Counted from the stretch's first letter, positions 42,942-50,738 are shown. The stretch is DNA of 52,368 nucleotides from Phycisphaerae bacterium (GCA_030601745.1 JAUWBI010000013.1:1-52368); one strand, 5' to 3'. Notes: a model not told the origin generated them from the sequence alone. Numbers and translations: made by a program.

Positions 42942-44219
42942 CTATTCATCCGGGATAGTTGGTATATGTCCGCTGGACAATCTGTGCAGTATTTCGCCTG
43001 CGTTGTGGACGAGCAGGATGCCTTTTTCTTCTTTATTTTCATAATTAGCTATATCAATCTGGTCCGGATTCATATAACCCAGATTTACCCTTCGACATCG
43101 TTCCCTGCTGATGCCGGTGGCGAGGACGACGTTGGCCCTGGGCTTTTCGGCGCCGTTGATGTATGTGCCGATGCCTTTAACATGTGTAGAGTGCGCTATC
43201 GCTGCCCGCGGGATACCGGCAAATTTGTCCATTCGCTTAAGGAAATAATCGCGCGTGTGATAGCCGATTTTATCGATAATTTTGCCGTGTGTATAGGAAA
43301 TCTCAGTGATATGCGGAGCATAGATAATCAGCGTCCCGCCGTCGGCGAGTATCGGTTCAAGCTTATACATCACCTTGCCGGCCGTCCAGATGTCATCGTA
43401 CATCTTCGGTGTTATGCCGAGAATTGTTTTGTATGGTTTGTCTTTATAGATGATATGGACGTCCCTGGACAAGTCGGCCGCTTTTTCCCAGGCCTCTGTG
43501 CAATCGCCGATGAATATTCCCTTGAGCATATTTTCCACAGCCACTATGGCAAATAATTTCCGTGGCATTTTTATAAATGAAGCTGCTTTTTCAACCACCT
43601 GCCGCGGCGGCGTCCACTTGTTGCCGTTTATCACCGGGTTTGTGACCACGGCACTGAGCCAATGGAAGAAGTTTATGATTTCGCCGCCTGCGATTCCGGG
43701 AAAGATATACTTATTTCCTCCGGAAAAGCCAACGACTTCGTGTGGGAAGACAGGGCCTAAAATGAAAATTTCATCATAATCAAAAATCAGTTTATTGATT
43801 GTGATATCGACTTCTTCTCGAAACAGGCCACCGCTTATCCGGTGGATTTCGTCGGCTGAGATTTTCCCAATAGAAGTGAACGTTTCAGGCTTTTCCCATT
43901 CGTGGTTAAAGAGTTTTACCGATGCGTATTTGTTTTTTCGCTCGTCTGGTGTCATAGCCAGCCGTGTACAGATTTGCTCCTGCGTCATAGGTTGATGGGT
44001 CCCGAGCGCAACTAAACAATCGATGGCCTTTGCCTTTTGCTCCAGACAACCATAAATGATTTTGAATATGTCACCTACCGGCCCGGAACGGGTATTATCG
44101 GGAATTAGCATCAGGACCCGCTTGCCGGCATAGTCGTTTTGCGCAAAGAACTCGGCAATTGCTTCCCGGGTCTGGTCGTTTCCAATGTAACCATCCTTGT
44201 TTTGCCGTTCAATTACCAT
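42942..44219 (-). CDS. LarA/GntE-type nickel-pincer racemase/epimerase
   Basis: A 425-residue protein of the lactate racemase LarA superfamily, which uses the nickel-pincer nucleotide cofactor. Catalytic landmarks are present: LMLIPDNTRSGP (Asp41/Arg44), LFNHEW (His106) and FPHEVVGFSGGNKYIFPG, with the catalytic His160 and the Lys170 that carries the cofactor spaced exactly as in LarA. Family members characterised in the literature racemise or epimerise 2-hydroxyacids, including D-gluconate/D-mannonate. Neighbouring genes (uxaC, mannonate-type SDR, gnd) make gluconate 2-epimerase the likeliest role. The cofactor genes larB/C/E are not in the window. Its 3' end contains the second copy of the 118-bp repeat. 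Confidence 0.88.
   Translation of the reverse strand: MVIERQNKDGYIGNDQTREAIAEFFAQNDYAGKRVLMLIPDNTRSGPVGDIFKIIYGCLEQKAKAIDCLVALGTHQPMTQEQICTRLAMTPDERKNKYASVKLFNHEWEKPETFTSIGKISADEIHRISGGLFREEVDITINKLIFDYDEIFILGPVFPHEVVGFSGGNKYIFPGIAGGEIINFFHWLSAVVTNPVINGNKWTPPRQVVEKAASFIKMPRKLFAIVAVENMLKGIFIGDCTEAWEKAADLSRDVHIIYKDKPYKTILGITPKMYDDIWTAGKVMYKLEPILADGGTLIIYAPHITEISYTHGKIIDKIGYHTRDYFLKRMDKFAGIPRAAIAHSTHVKGIGTYINGAEKPRANVVLATGISRERCRRVNLGYMNPDQIDIANYENKEEKGILLVHNAGEILHRLSSGHIPTIPDE
42969..43086. repeat. 118-bp direct repeat, copy 2
   Basis: Same sequence and orientation as 40586-40703. Here it codes for the natural C-terminus of the LarA-like protein, so this is probably the original copy. Confidence 0.93.
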
Positions 44220-44268
44220 TTCTAATTTGTTGCTCGTAATCCGTGGTTCGATTCACTATTCACGGTTC

Positions 44269-45180
44269 TTACTTTTTCCACGGGGGTGTTTCGGGCAGGT
44301 ATTTATCAAATTCGGCGATTACTTTTTCCTCATAGATGCCGGCGTATTGGCCGTTGATGAATTTATCAAATGCCTCATCGCGGAATCTCTTCCAGCTCTG
44401 GGCCTCATCACCGGGATTAATCGGATAAAACAGGGCATCGTTGGCCCTGGCAGCTTTCATATCACCCAGCGCATCGCCGACCATTAAGATGTGGTTCTTT
44501 TCATACCTGCCCTTTGTGGCATAATTTAGATGCTCAGCTTTTTTGCCCATTTCCTGGCCGGCTATGACCTCGGCGTATTTGGCGATGTCGTGTTCTTCCC
44601 ACTCTCTCGAAAGTGCCTCGCAGGGCGTAGCCGAGACAACGATAACGTCTGCCAATGGTGTGATTTTTTCCAGGCTCTCCCGCACAAACGGAAACGGCGG
44701 CATTCCTTTAACAATGTCTTTTATGGCCGCATTGACCCTTTCACTCCACGCCAGCGCATTTTCCAGTTCACGTCTGGCGTCCGGATTTGAGGTTTCGCCA
44801 ATGGCGCGTTTAAGTCCGTCATTGCTGAGTAAGCTGTTGGGGTCATCGACCCAGGCAAAATAGTGCGGAAATTGTGGGACCTGGAAATTTCTGGCCTTGA
44901 CCATTGGATGGGATGGCAGCAGCTCTGCTATGATACGCTTGGTTGTCTTATGCCGGTTAAAGCCGCGCGTTTTGGAAAACAAGTCTGCAAATTCCTTGCA
45001 TTCACGTGCCGCCTGGGCTACCGGCTGCAGGCCGAAATAGCCAATCAGCCAGGGACAAAAACATTCGCGCTGTTTGATTCCCATCGTATCGAAGGCGCAG
45101 CCGTCCGAATCAATGTCGACGAAGTAACTTTTTTTGGGTTTAAAATCCTTTAGTGGTTTTGCAGGGTCAACATCAGTCAT
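44269..45180 (-). CDS. HAD-superfamily hydrolase, copy 1
   Basis: A 303-residue protein. HAD motif I is SYFVDIDSDGCAFD (Asp-x-Asp pattern near residue 20), motif II VIVVSATP (~180), the Lys motif before it, and motif IV ILMVGDALGDMKAA (~232). The large insert between motifs I and II is an all-alpha cap. A near relative (298 residues, same motifs, same PINPG...ESW/QSWKRF ending) lies at 47805. Probably a phosphatase or phosphotransferase acting on a sugar phosphate of the uronate pathway; specificity is unknown. It lies between the SDR and LarA-like genes with 50-bp spacers, on the same strand. Confidence 0.82.
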   Translation of the reverse strand: MTDVDPAKPLKDFKPKKSYFVDIDSDGCAFDTMGIKQRECFCPWLIGYFGLQPVAQAARECKEFADLFSKTRGFNRHKTTKRIIAELLPSHPMVKARNFQVPQFPHYFAWVDDPNSLLSNDGLKRAIGETSNPDARRELENALAWSERVNAAIKDIVKGMPPFPFVRESLEKITPLADVIVVSATPCEALSREWEEHDIAKYAEVIAGQEMGKKAEHLNYATKGRYEKNHILMVGDALGDMKAARANDALFYPINPGDEAQSWKRFRDEAFDKFINGQYAGIYEEKVIAEFDKYLPETPPWKK

Positions 45181-45193
45181 TTTGTTCTCCTAA

Positions 45194-45228
45194 TCAATTA
45201 TCAATAGTCAATAATCATTAATCAATTT
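45194..45228. repeat. Heptamer array upstream of HAD copy 1
   Basis: TCAATTA, TCAATAG, TCAATAA, TCATTAA, TCAATTT in the 50-bp gap between the SDR and HAD genes. It resembles the array at 38001. Confidence 0.8.
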
Positions 45229-45229
45229 T

Positions 45230-46048
45230 TCAGACTCCGCTGAAAGCGGAGAAGCCGCCGTCAACGGGGACGACAACTCCGGTAACGAATTTCGCTGCGT
45301 CGCTTAGCAGCCACATAACCGTTCCAACGAGCTCTTTCGGCTCACCGAATCTTCCCATTGGCGTATGGTCGATAATCGTCTTGCCGCGGGCGGTCAGCTC
45401 GCCGGTTTTCTCATCGGTCAGGAGGAACCGGTTTTGTTCGGTCAGAAAAAACCCCGGCGCAATCGCATTGACGCGAATGTCTTTGGAATAGTTTTGACAT
45501 AAGTGCACCGCCAGCCATTGAGTGAAATTGCTCACGGCGGCTTTCGCCGCTGAGTAGGCAGCTATTTTCGTCAAGGGACGAAAGGCATTCATACTCGAAA
45601 CATTTAATATCACGCCTTGACCTTTTTCAGCCATATCCCTTGCAAAGACCTGGGTCGGCAAAAACGTACCCAAAAAATTCAGGTCGAATACGAACCGAAT
45701 TGCATCGGCCGGTAAATCGAAAAATTTCATATCAGGCGTTGTCGTAGCTTCTTTTTTATTGCCGCCGGCGCCGTTAATCAGTATGTCGACTCCGCCGAGC
45801 TCGGCTATGGTTTTCTCTTTAGCCGCCTCCAGGCTTTTTTTATCCAGCACATCACATTTAATCGCAACGGCAGTTCCGTTATTTGATTTGATTTCGTCGG
45901 CGACCTTGCTTGCAGCCGTTTCCATTATGTCCAGAACGGCGATTTTTGCGCCGGCACCGGCAAGTGCCCTGGCCATTGTGCCGCAAAGAACACCACCGGC
46001 GCCGGTAATGGCGATAACTTTGCCCGTAATGTCAAACAGCTCTTTCAT
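45230..46048 (-). CDS. SDR-family oxidoreductase, probable fructuronate reductase/mannonate oxidoreductase
   Basis: A 272-residue short-chain dehydrogenase from ATG 46048 (AAGGA 7 nt upstream). Motifs: VIAITGAGGVLCGTMARALA (cofactor TGxxxGxG, with a Cys variant), DILINGAGG (NxAG), ILNVSSMNAF (catalytic Ser) and YSAAKAAVSNFTQWLAVHLC (Tyr-x3-Lys). The C-terminal PVDGGFSAFSGV is normal. SDR enzymes with this ITGxxGVLCG/MARALA start are commonly annotated as D-mannonate oxidoreductase in uronate clusters. Its placement with uxaC and a LarA-type epimerase supports fructuronate to mannonate reduction. Biochemical identity is inferred from context. Confidence 0.82.
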   Translation of the reverse strand: MKELFDITGKVIAITGAGGVLCGTMARALAGAGAKIAVLDIMETAASKVADEIKSNNGTAVAIKCDVLDKKSLEAAKEKTIAELGGVDILINGAGGNKKEATTTPDMKFFDLPADAIRFVFDLNFLGTFLPTQVFARDMAEKGQGVILNVSSMNAFRPLTKIAAYSAAKAAVSNFTQWLAVHLCQNYSKDIRVNAIAPGFFLTEQNRFLLTDEKTGELTARGKTIIDHTPMGRFGEPKELVGTVMWLLSDAAKFVTGVVVPVDGGFSAFSGV

Positions 46049-46182
46049 TTTTTTATCCTTCTTAATCAAAGGTACTTTGGCAATTTCTTTTCCAGTGGTT
46101 TGCGTTCGAATCTCATAAACATGGGCAGGCCATCCTCGCCTCTACGGTGATGGGTGCCTCGCCCTGGACCAGAGGCCGGACG

Positions 46183-46260
46183 TATTTGCAGTGTGTTCGT
46201 GATATAAAAGCCTCGCAGTTTCCGTTTGCAGCAGAAAATCTTTCGTCAGGAATTTTTTTA
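46183..46260 (-). pseudogene. Remnant of the 5' end of a second uxaC
   Basis: On the minus strand, DFLLQTETARLLYHEH is encoded where uxaC copy 1 has DFLLQTKTARTLYHEH, and the alignment extends a few codons each way. No start codon is left (ATA where ATG is expected) and the frame degenerates after about 25 codons. It sits 29 bp after the gnd copy 2 stop, the same order as gnd copy 1-uxaC. The 46079-46180 stretch beyond it ends another in-frame tail (...MFMRFERKPLEKKLPKYL) that I cannot assign. Confidence 0.85.
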
Positions 46261-46288
46261 TTTTACTTCCTTTTGTTTTTGTGCCGTT

Positions 46289-47740
46289 TTAAGCCGTATA
46301 TGTTGATGATGCGGTGGTTCCGCCGCGGCCGGTCCAGTTCGTATGGAAAAATTCGCCACGCGCTTTGTCCACACGCTCGTAGGTATGGGCGCCGAAGTAA
46401 TCTCGCTGGGCCTGCAGCAGATTTGCAGGCAGCCGCTCATGGCGATAGCCATCGTAAAAAGCCAAAGCAGAACTCATAGCAGGGGTCGGGATACCGAGCT
46501 TGACTGCTGTGTTAACCACTCGCCGCCAGGAAGCTTGGCCTTTTGCCACGGCACGCTTGAAGAACGGGTCAAGCAGCAGATTTTCCAGATCAGGGTTTTT
46601 GTCGAAGGCTCCTTTTATTTTGTTAAGAAAGGCTGAGCGGATGATGCAGCCACCTCGCCAGATCGATGCGATGCCGCCGTAATTCAAGTTCCAATTATGT
46701 TCTTTGGCGGCGGCACGCAACAGTTGATAACCCTGGGCATAGCTGACAATCTTTGACGCGTACAATGCGGCTCTGAGGTCTTCGATGGATTTGCTCCTGT
46801 CGCCTCTGAACTTGGCCCTTGGTCCTTTGAGGATTTTGGATGCGGCGAGGCGCTCTTTTTTTAAGGCGGAGAGGCAGCGAGCAAAAACGGCCTCGCCGAT
46901 GAGCGTCAGGGGCTGGCCCAGATTCAGGGCCTCAATGCCGGTCCACTTGCCGGTCCCCTTCTGGCCGGCGGTATCAAGGATAAGGTCGATAACCTCGTTG
47001 CCGTCTTCGTCCTTGTAACCGAGAATGTCCCGGGTTATCTCAATGAGATATGAGTTGAGCTCACCCTTGTTCCACTTAGCAAAGACCTCGTGCATTTCCT
47101 GGTTGGTCATGCCGAGACCTTCCTTCATCATCTGGTACGTCTCGCATATCATCTGCATGTCGCCGTACTCGATGCCGTTGTGTGTCATCTTGACGAAGTG
47201 GCCGGCGCCGTTTTCACCCATCCATTCACAGCAAGACTGACCATCGGGAGCCTTAGCTGCAATACTCTGAAAGATGGGTTTTATATGCTGCCAGGCTGCA
47301 GGTGAGCCGCCAGGCATAATCGAAGGGCCTCGCAGTGCTCCTTCTTCGCCGCCGGATACGCCGGTACCGATGTAGAGTTTGCCTTTGCTTTCGACATACT
47401 CGGTACGGCGGATGGTATCTGGGAAATGGCTGTTGCCGCCATCAATAATGATGTCACCGTCTTCGAGATGGGGCAGGAGCTGCTCGATAAAGTCATCGAC
47501 CGGCTTGCCGGCCTTTACCATCAGCATAATCTTGCGCGGCTTGTTTAGGTTTTCGGCCAGCTCTTCGATTGATTTGCAGCCGATGATGTTTTTGCCTTTG
47601 GCACGACCATTGATGAAATTATCAACTTTGGAAACGGTGCGGTTATAACAGGCGACCGTAAAGCCTTTGCTTTCCATATTAAGGATGAGGTTTTCGCCCA
47701 TAACCGCCAGGCCGATCAGACCAATATCAGCTTTTGACAT
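46289..47740 (-). CDS. gnd: 6-phosphogluconate dehydrogenase (decarboxylating), copy 2
   Basis: A 483-residue enzyme from ATG 47740; the longer upstream frame has no support. It has all the motifs of copy 1 (GLAVMGENLILNMESKG, IIDGGNSHFPDTIRR, GTGVSGGEEGALRGPSIMPG, VKMTHNGIEYG, GQKGTGKWTGIEAL, HTNWTGRGGTTASSTYTA) and the same length, but differs at scattered positions, e.g. YNRTVSKVDNF for the cofactor region. It follows HAD copy 2 by 64 bp. The two gnd copies and two HAD genes look like a diverged tandem duplication rather than an assembly artefact. Confidence 0.95.
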   Translation of the reverse strand: MSKADIGLIGLAVMGENLILNMESKGFTVACYNRTVSKVDNFINGRAKGKNIIGCKSIEELAENLNKPRKIMLMVKAGKPVDDFIEQLLPHLEDGDIIIDGGNSHFPDTIRRTEYVESKGKLYIGTGVSGGEEGALRGPSIMPGGSPAAWQHIKPIFQSIAAKAPDGQSCCEWMGENGAGHFVKMTHNGIEYGDMQMICETYQMMKEGLGMTNQEMHEVFAKWNKGELNSYLIEITRDILGYKDEDGNEVIDLILDTAGQKGTGKWTGIEALNLGQPLTLIGEAVFARCLSALKKERLAASKILKGPRAKFRGDRSKSIEDLRAALYASKIVSYAQGYQLLRAAAKEHNWNLNYGGIASIWRGGCIIRSAFLNKIKGAFDKNPDLENLLLDPFFKRAVAKGQASWRRVVNTAVKLGIPTPAMSSALAFYDGYRHERLPANLLQAQRDYFGAHTYERVDKARGEFFHTNWTGRGGTTASSTYTA

Positions 47741-47804
47741 TGTATTTGTCTCCTTATTATCTATTGTTTTTGTTTGCTCTTTCTTACGATACTTAGTACA
47801 GTAA

Positions 47805-48701
47805 CTATTTGGTCCAGGGTGGGTCTTCAGGCAGATACTGATTAAATTCTTCAATGAGCATTTCCTGGTACTGACCGGCGTAAGCGCCTTCGATAAACTT
47901 ATCGAACGCTTCTTCGTAGAACCTTTTCCAGGATTCTTCTTCATGGCCCGGGTTGATTGGATAGAAAAACGCGTTGTTTTCTTTAGCGGCTCTCATATCC
48001 GTTCCAGGGCCATCGCCAATCATTAGAACATGACCTTGCTCGTATTTGCCTTTTGTAGCATAACCAAGCATGACCGGTTTGGTTCCCATCTCCTGGCCAC
48101 CGATGATTTCGACGTACCTGGCAATATCATGTTCCTCCCATTCCCGCTCTAGTGCCTCATACGGTGTAGTGGAGACAACCATAACATCAGCGTGTTCCTG
48201 CGCCTTTGCGAGGCTTTCTCTTACATACGTCATTGGTGTAACACCTTTGACAATATCTGCAATGGTTGCGTTGACGGCTTTACTCCATTCGAGAGTGTGC
48301 TTAAGTACCGGGTCATTGGTTTCAGCAACCTTTTTTTCCAGAGCGGGATTACCAAGCTTGGGTTCTTCTTTTACCCAGTCACGAAGGGCCTGAACCTCCG
48401 GCATTTTAATGCCTCTTTTTTTGACCTCTTCTCTTTCAGCCAGAAGGTCAAAAACCCTCAGCAGACATGGAAAACGGTTTTTACCCCGCCATTTGCTGTA
48501 AAGATTGACGAATTCGGCTGTCTGGCGAACATATTTGCTTACGCCTTGCAGGTTCCAGTACTTGATGATGTTCGGGATGAAGCACTCCTTGTGCTTGATC
48601 TCCATTGAGTCAAACGCGCTGCCGTCCGAATCAACAGCAACAAAGAATTGGTGTTTCGGCTTAAAATCCTTTAAGGATTTCGCTGCATCATAATCTTCCA
48701 T
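47805..48701 (-). CDS. HAD-superfamily hydrolase, copy 2
   Basis: A 298-residue paralogue of the HAD protein at 44269. Motif I QFFVAVDSDGSAFD, motif II MVVSTTPYEAL, motif IV VLMIGDGPGTDMRAA. Copy 1 has GDALGD, so copy 2 has a slightly longer motif IV loop (GDGPGTD). The alpha-helical cap is conserved. First gene of the minus-strand uronate cluster, with a GAGAGCAAG-like weak ribosome site. Likely a sugar-phosphate phosphatase; why a phosphatase should be paired with gnd is not clear. Confidence 0.82.
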   Translation of the reverse strand: MEDYDAAKSLKDFKPKHQFFVAVDSDGSAFDSMEIKHKECFIPNIIKYWNLQGVSKYVRQTAEFVNLYSKWRGKNRFPCLLRVFDLLAEREEVKKRGIKMPEVQALRDWVKEEPKLGNPALEKKVAETNDPVLKHTLEWSKAVNATIADIVKGVTPMTYVRESLAKAQEHADVMVVSTTPYEALEREWEEHDIARYVEIIGGQEMGTKPVMLGYATKGKYEQGHVLMIGDGPGTDMRAAKENNAFFYPINPGHEEESWKRFYEEAFDKFIEGAYAGQYQEMLIEEFNQYLPEDPPWTK

Positions 48702-48866
48702 CTTGCTCTCCGCACGCTAAAAAATATATCGCTAAGTAGAGTCTCCTTTGCTTAGTCCGGCCTAATTGCATTGATACAAAACCGTTAATATATATTCAGG
48801 CTATACGACCGTCAAGAATTTTTGGAGATAAATATCATATATCATAATATCATAAATTCAGCAAAG

Positions 48867-49232
48867 TCAGGTGCTGTGGGCAGTGTTTTGCCCTCGGTGC
48901 GGAATTGCATGAAAATCAAGAGCAAAAGCAGCAGCCGATTCGGGCATATATATAAGATGCGGTGCATCTTCGTCACTGCGGTGTGCAAGGCCCGTTGTTG
49001 CGGCTGCTGCTGCGGGTGTTTGCGTAAGCTGCTCGATGGCATCGGGCTTTTCTGCCGAGATATCGAACAAATCTTCGCTTAATACGCCCAATATGCCGTT
49101 GGTCGCCCCTATTACCCGGCCAATTTTGCCCGATTTGAGCGATTCCTGGATAACGCCGCAGGCGCTTGAATTGATTACTGCGGTCGGCCCGCCGGACTGG
49201 GCCACAATAGCATTGGGTTTCGAATTCATCAC
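48867..49232 (-). pseudogene. Remnant of a PPi-dependent phosphofructokinase gene
   Basis: The first ~70 residues (NAIVAQSGGPTAVINSSACG, ATNGILGVLSEDLFDIS, AIEQLTQTPAAA) match the N-terminus of PPi-type 6-phosphofructokinases, including the GGxTxxxN phosphate-binding start. The frame then jumps to LAHRSDEDAPHLIYMPE, which resembles a segment from the second half of the family, and ends after ~30 more residues. About 300 residues are missing. So this is an internally deleted, 3'-truncated relic, not a functional kinase. Confidence 0.8.
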
Positions 49233-49372
49233 AATTACTCCATTACAAGTTTTTACTATCTTGATTAAATCGCCTTACTTCGGCAGAATATACACCACGC
49301 CGGTTGTGATTTCAACAGTTTTTAGTTTTGGGTTCACAGTATGCAAGCTCAGGACTCTTTGAGGAGTAGAAT

Positions 49373-49714
49373 ATGGCAAACTATATGATAGCACGGTTCG
49401 ACGAAATTGATGTTACAAAGTGCCCCTGCGGCTTCTCCCGGCGGGCCTTTGTCAGCCCGGACAACCCCACAGCCACGATGCACATAGTTGACATCAAGCA
49501 GGATGCGAGGGTGCATTATCACAAAAAGCTCACAGAGATTTACCTTATTCTTGAGGGCGAAGGAAATATGGAGCTTGATGGTGAAAGCGTACAGGTAAAA
49601 CCCTTTACCGCCATCTTTATAAAGCCCGGCTGCCGACATCGTGCCGTGGGAAAAATGCGAATCGTCAATGTCTCAATCCCCGCCTTCGACCCCGAAGACG
49701 AATGGTTCGATTGA
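49373..49714 (+). CDS. Small cupin-domain protein
   Basis: A 113-residue single-cupin protein. The first cupin motif HYHKKLTEIYLILEGEGNMEL supplies the metal ligands His-x-His...Glu, and the second appears as FIKPGCRHRAVG with the last His. The N-terminus has CPCGFSRRAFVSP. It is likely a small metal-binding cupin of unknown substrate, e.g. a sugar or mannose-6-phosphate isomerase-like protein. It has its own ribosome site (GAGGAG) and lies beside the phosphofructokinase relic, divergent from it. Confidence 0.82.
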   Translation: MANYMIARFDEIDVTKCPCGFSRRAFVSPDNPTATMHIVDIKQDARVHYHKKLTEIYLILEGEGNMELDGESVQVKPFTAIFIKPGCRHRAVGKMRIVNVSIPAFDPEDEWFD

Positions 49715-49729
49715 AAAAATACCGCAGCG

Positions 49730-49796
49730 GTAGGGTGCGATGAAATCGCACCGATTTTGTGAGAATATGGAAATAGTGCGAAATTTCGCACCCTAC
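49730..49796. repeat. REP-like palindromic element
   Basis: Outer arms GTAGGGTGCG (49730-49739) and CGCACCCTAC (49787-49796) are perfectly complementary. Inside are two smaller hairpins, GGTGCGAT-GAA-ATCGCACC and TGCGAAATTTCGCA. It resembles bacterial REP/BIME sequences in size and nested structure. Confidence 0.85.
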
Positions 49797-49825
49797 GAAT
49801 CCGACTGAGCAGAGGTAATAGAATA

Positions 49826-50032
49826 ATGAAAGAGATACCGCTAAGCAACGGCCTGAACGCGAAGGTCGATGACGAGGATTACGAATGGTTGTCCGGCTAT
49901 AGCTGGTATGCCTACTACGATCCGCAGCGAGGTAAAACGTATGCAGCCCACGATACGCCGAGCGGAAGACGGGTGTTTATGCACGATGTCATTATGGGCC
50001 TTGATACATTGGAAGACGAGTCGTTGAATTAG
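49826..50032 (+). CDS. Truncated HNH-endonuclease-like protein
   Basis: A 68-residue protein. KEIPLSNGLNAKVDDEDYEW is the standard N-terminus of a family of HNH homing-type endonucleases (usually ~160-200 residues), followed by LSGYSWYAYYD and FMHDVIMG where the family has MHRLIMG. The HNH metal site itself, which lies further downstream, is missing. So this is either a decayed copy or a small non-nuclease derivative. It has a moderate ribosome site and ends 50 bp before a clear terminator. Confidence 0.6.
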   Translation: MKEIPLSNGLNAKVDDEDYEWLSGYSWYAYYDPQRGKTYAAHDTPSGRRVFMHDVIMGLDTLEDESLN

Positions 50033-50080
50033 GCATTAAGAAGCAGAACACAGAATAAAGAATACGAAATCGTAATGTTT

Positions 50081-50108
50081 AGCCCGCTGGTTTAACCGGC
50101 GGGTTTTT
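50081..50108 (+). terminator. Rho-independent terminator
   Basis: Stem CCCGCTGG / CCGGCGGG around TTTAA, followed by TTTTT. It lies 50 bp after the truncated HNH gene. Confidence 0.8.
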
Positions 50109-50269
50109 GTTTAAACACCAGCATCAAGATTTAGATTGCCGCGGCCCTTTGGGCCTCGCAATGACAAGAATCGAGCAACGAATCACTAATACCAATACAA
50201 CTTATTAGGCGCGCTTGATATAATGACGATTCATCATATAAAGTCCATTTACCCCTACCTCCCAGTCGC

Positions 50270-50585
50270 GACTCTTTTGGGGTAAATCGCAGGAATTAAC
50301 TTGAATTGATATTCTATACATCAAAACACCCAAATGCTCGTAGTCATTTGACTACGGGTCATTTTCCAACCTGTCGATGGACAGAGCATGAAGAAGCTTG
50401 TAGTCATTTGACTATCCACCTGAAAACTTGGGACTCTTTTGGGGTATATCGCAGGAATTAACTTGAATTGGTATTATACGCATCAAAAGCCCCAAAAGCT
50501 CGTGGTCATTTGACTATGGGTCATTTCACAACCTGTCGATGGACAGAGCATGAAAAAGCTCGTAGTCATTTGACTATCCGCAGCC
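50270..50585. repeat. 162-bp tandem duplication with four TAGTCATTTGACTA motifs
   Basis: Two diverged copies, 50270-50431 and 50432-~50585, starting GACTCTTTTGGGGTA. Each contains two copies of (T)GGTCA/TAGTCATTTGACTA, a near-perfect 7-2-7 inverted repeat, at 50341, 50401, 50504 and 50563, plus a CTGTC-GATG-GACAG hairpin. The spacing alternates about 60 and 102 bp. No open frame of note. The rest of 50033-50756 has only the terminator, a GGCCCTTTGGGCC-containing repeat near 50145, and the heptamers at 50704. Confidence 0.8.
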
Positions 50586-50703
50586 GTCATCACACTTGGT
50601 AAATCTGTGCAATCTGTGATTAATATATAAAAATTTACTTGACATATAACTTTTAATATTGTATAATACATATCTAACTAATAGGCTAAAATAGGCTAAA
50701 ATG

Positions 50704-50738
50704 GTCAATAACCAATTACCAATTACCAATAACCAATA
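50704..50738. repeat. Heptamer array upstream of the MATEAQ gene
   Basis: GTCAATA, ACCAATT, ACCAATT, ACCAATA, ACCAATA, ending 3 bp before the AAAGGAGGTG ribosome site. Confidence 0.8.

Noticed and set aside
42923-43042. Upstream start for the HEAT/thioredoxin protein, and likewise 40519-40659 for the gene below
   Set aside because: Both extensions begin with the same peptide (MKIKKKKASC...) because they lie in copies of the 118-bp repeat; signal peptides begin at the later ATGs.
38097-47740. The two gnd copies as an assembly duplication
   Set aside because: They differ at many positions spread along their length and are flanked by different genes, so they are real paralogues.
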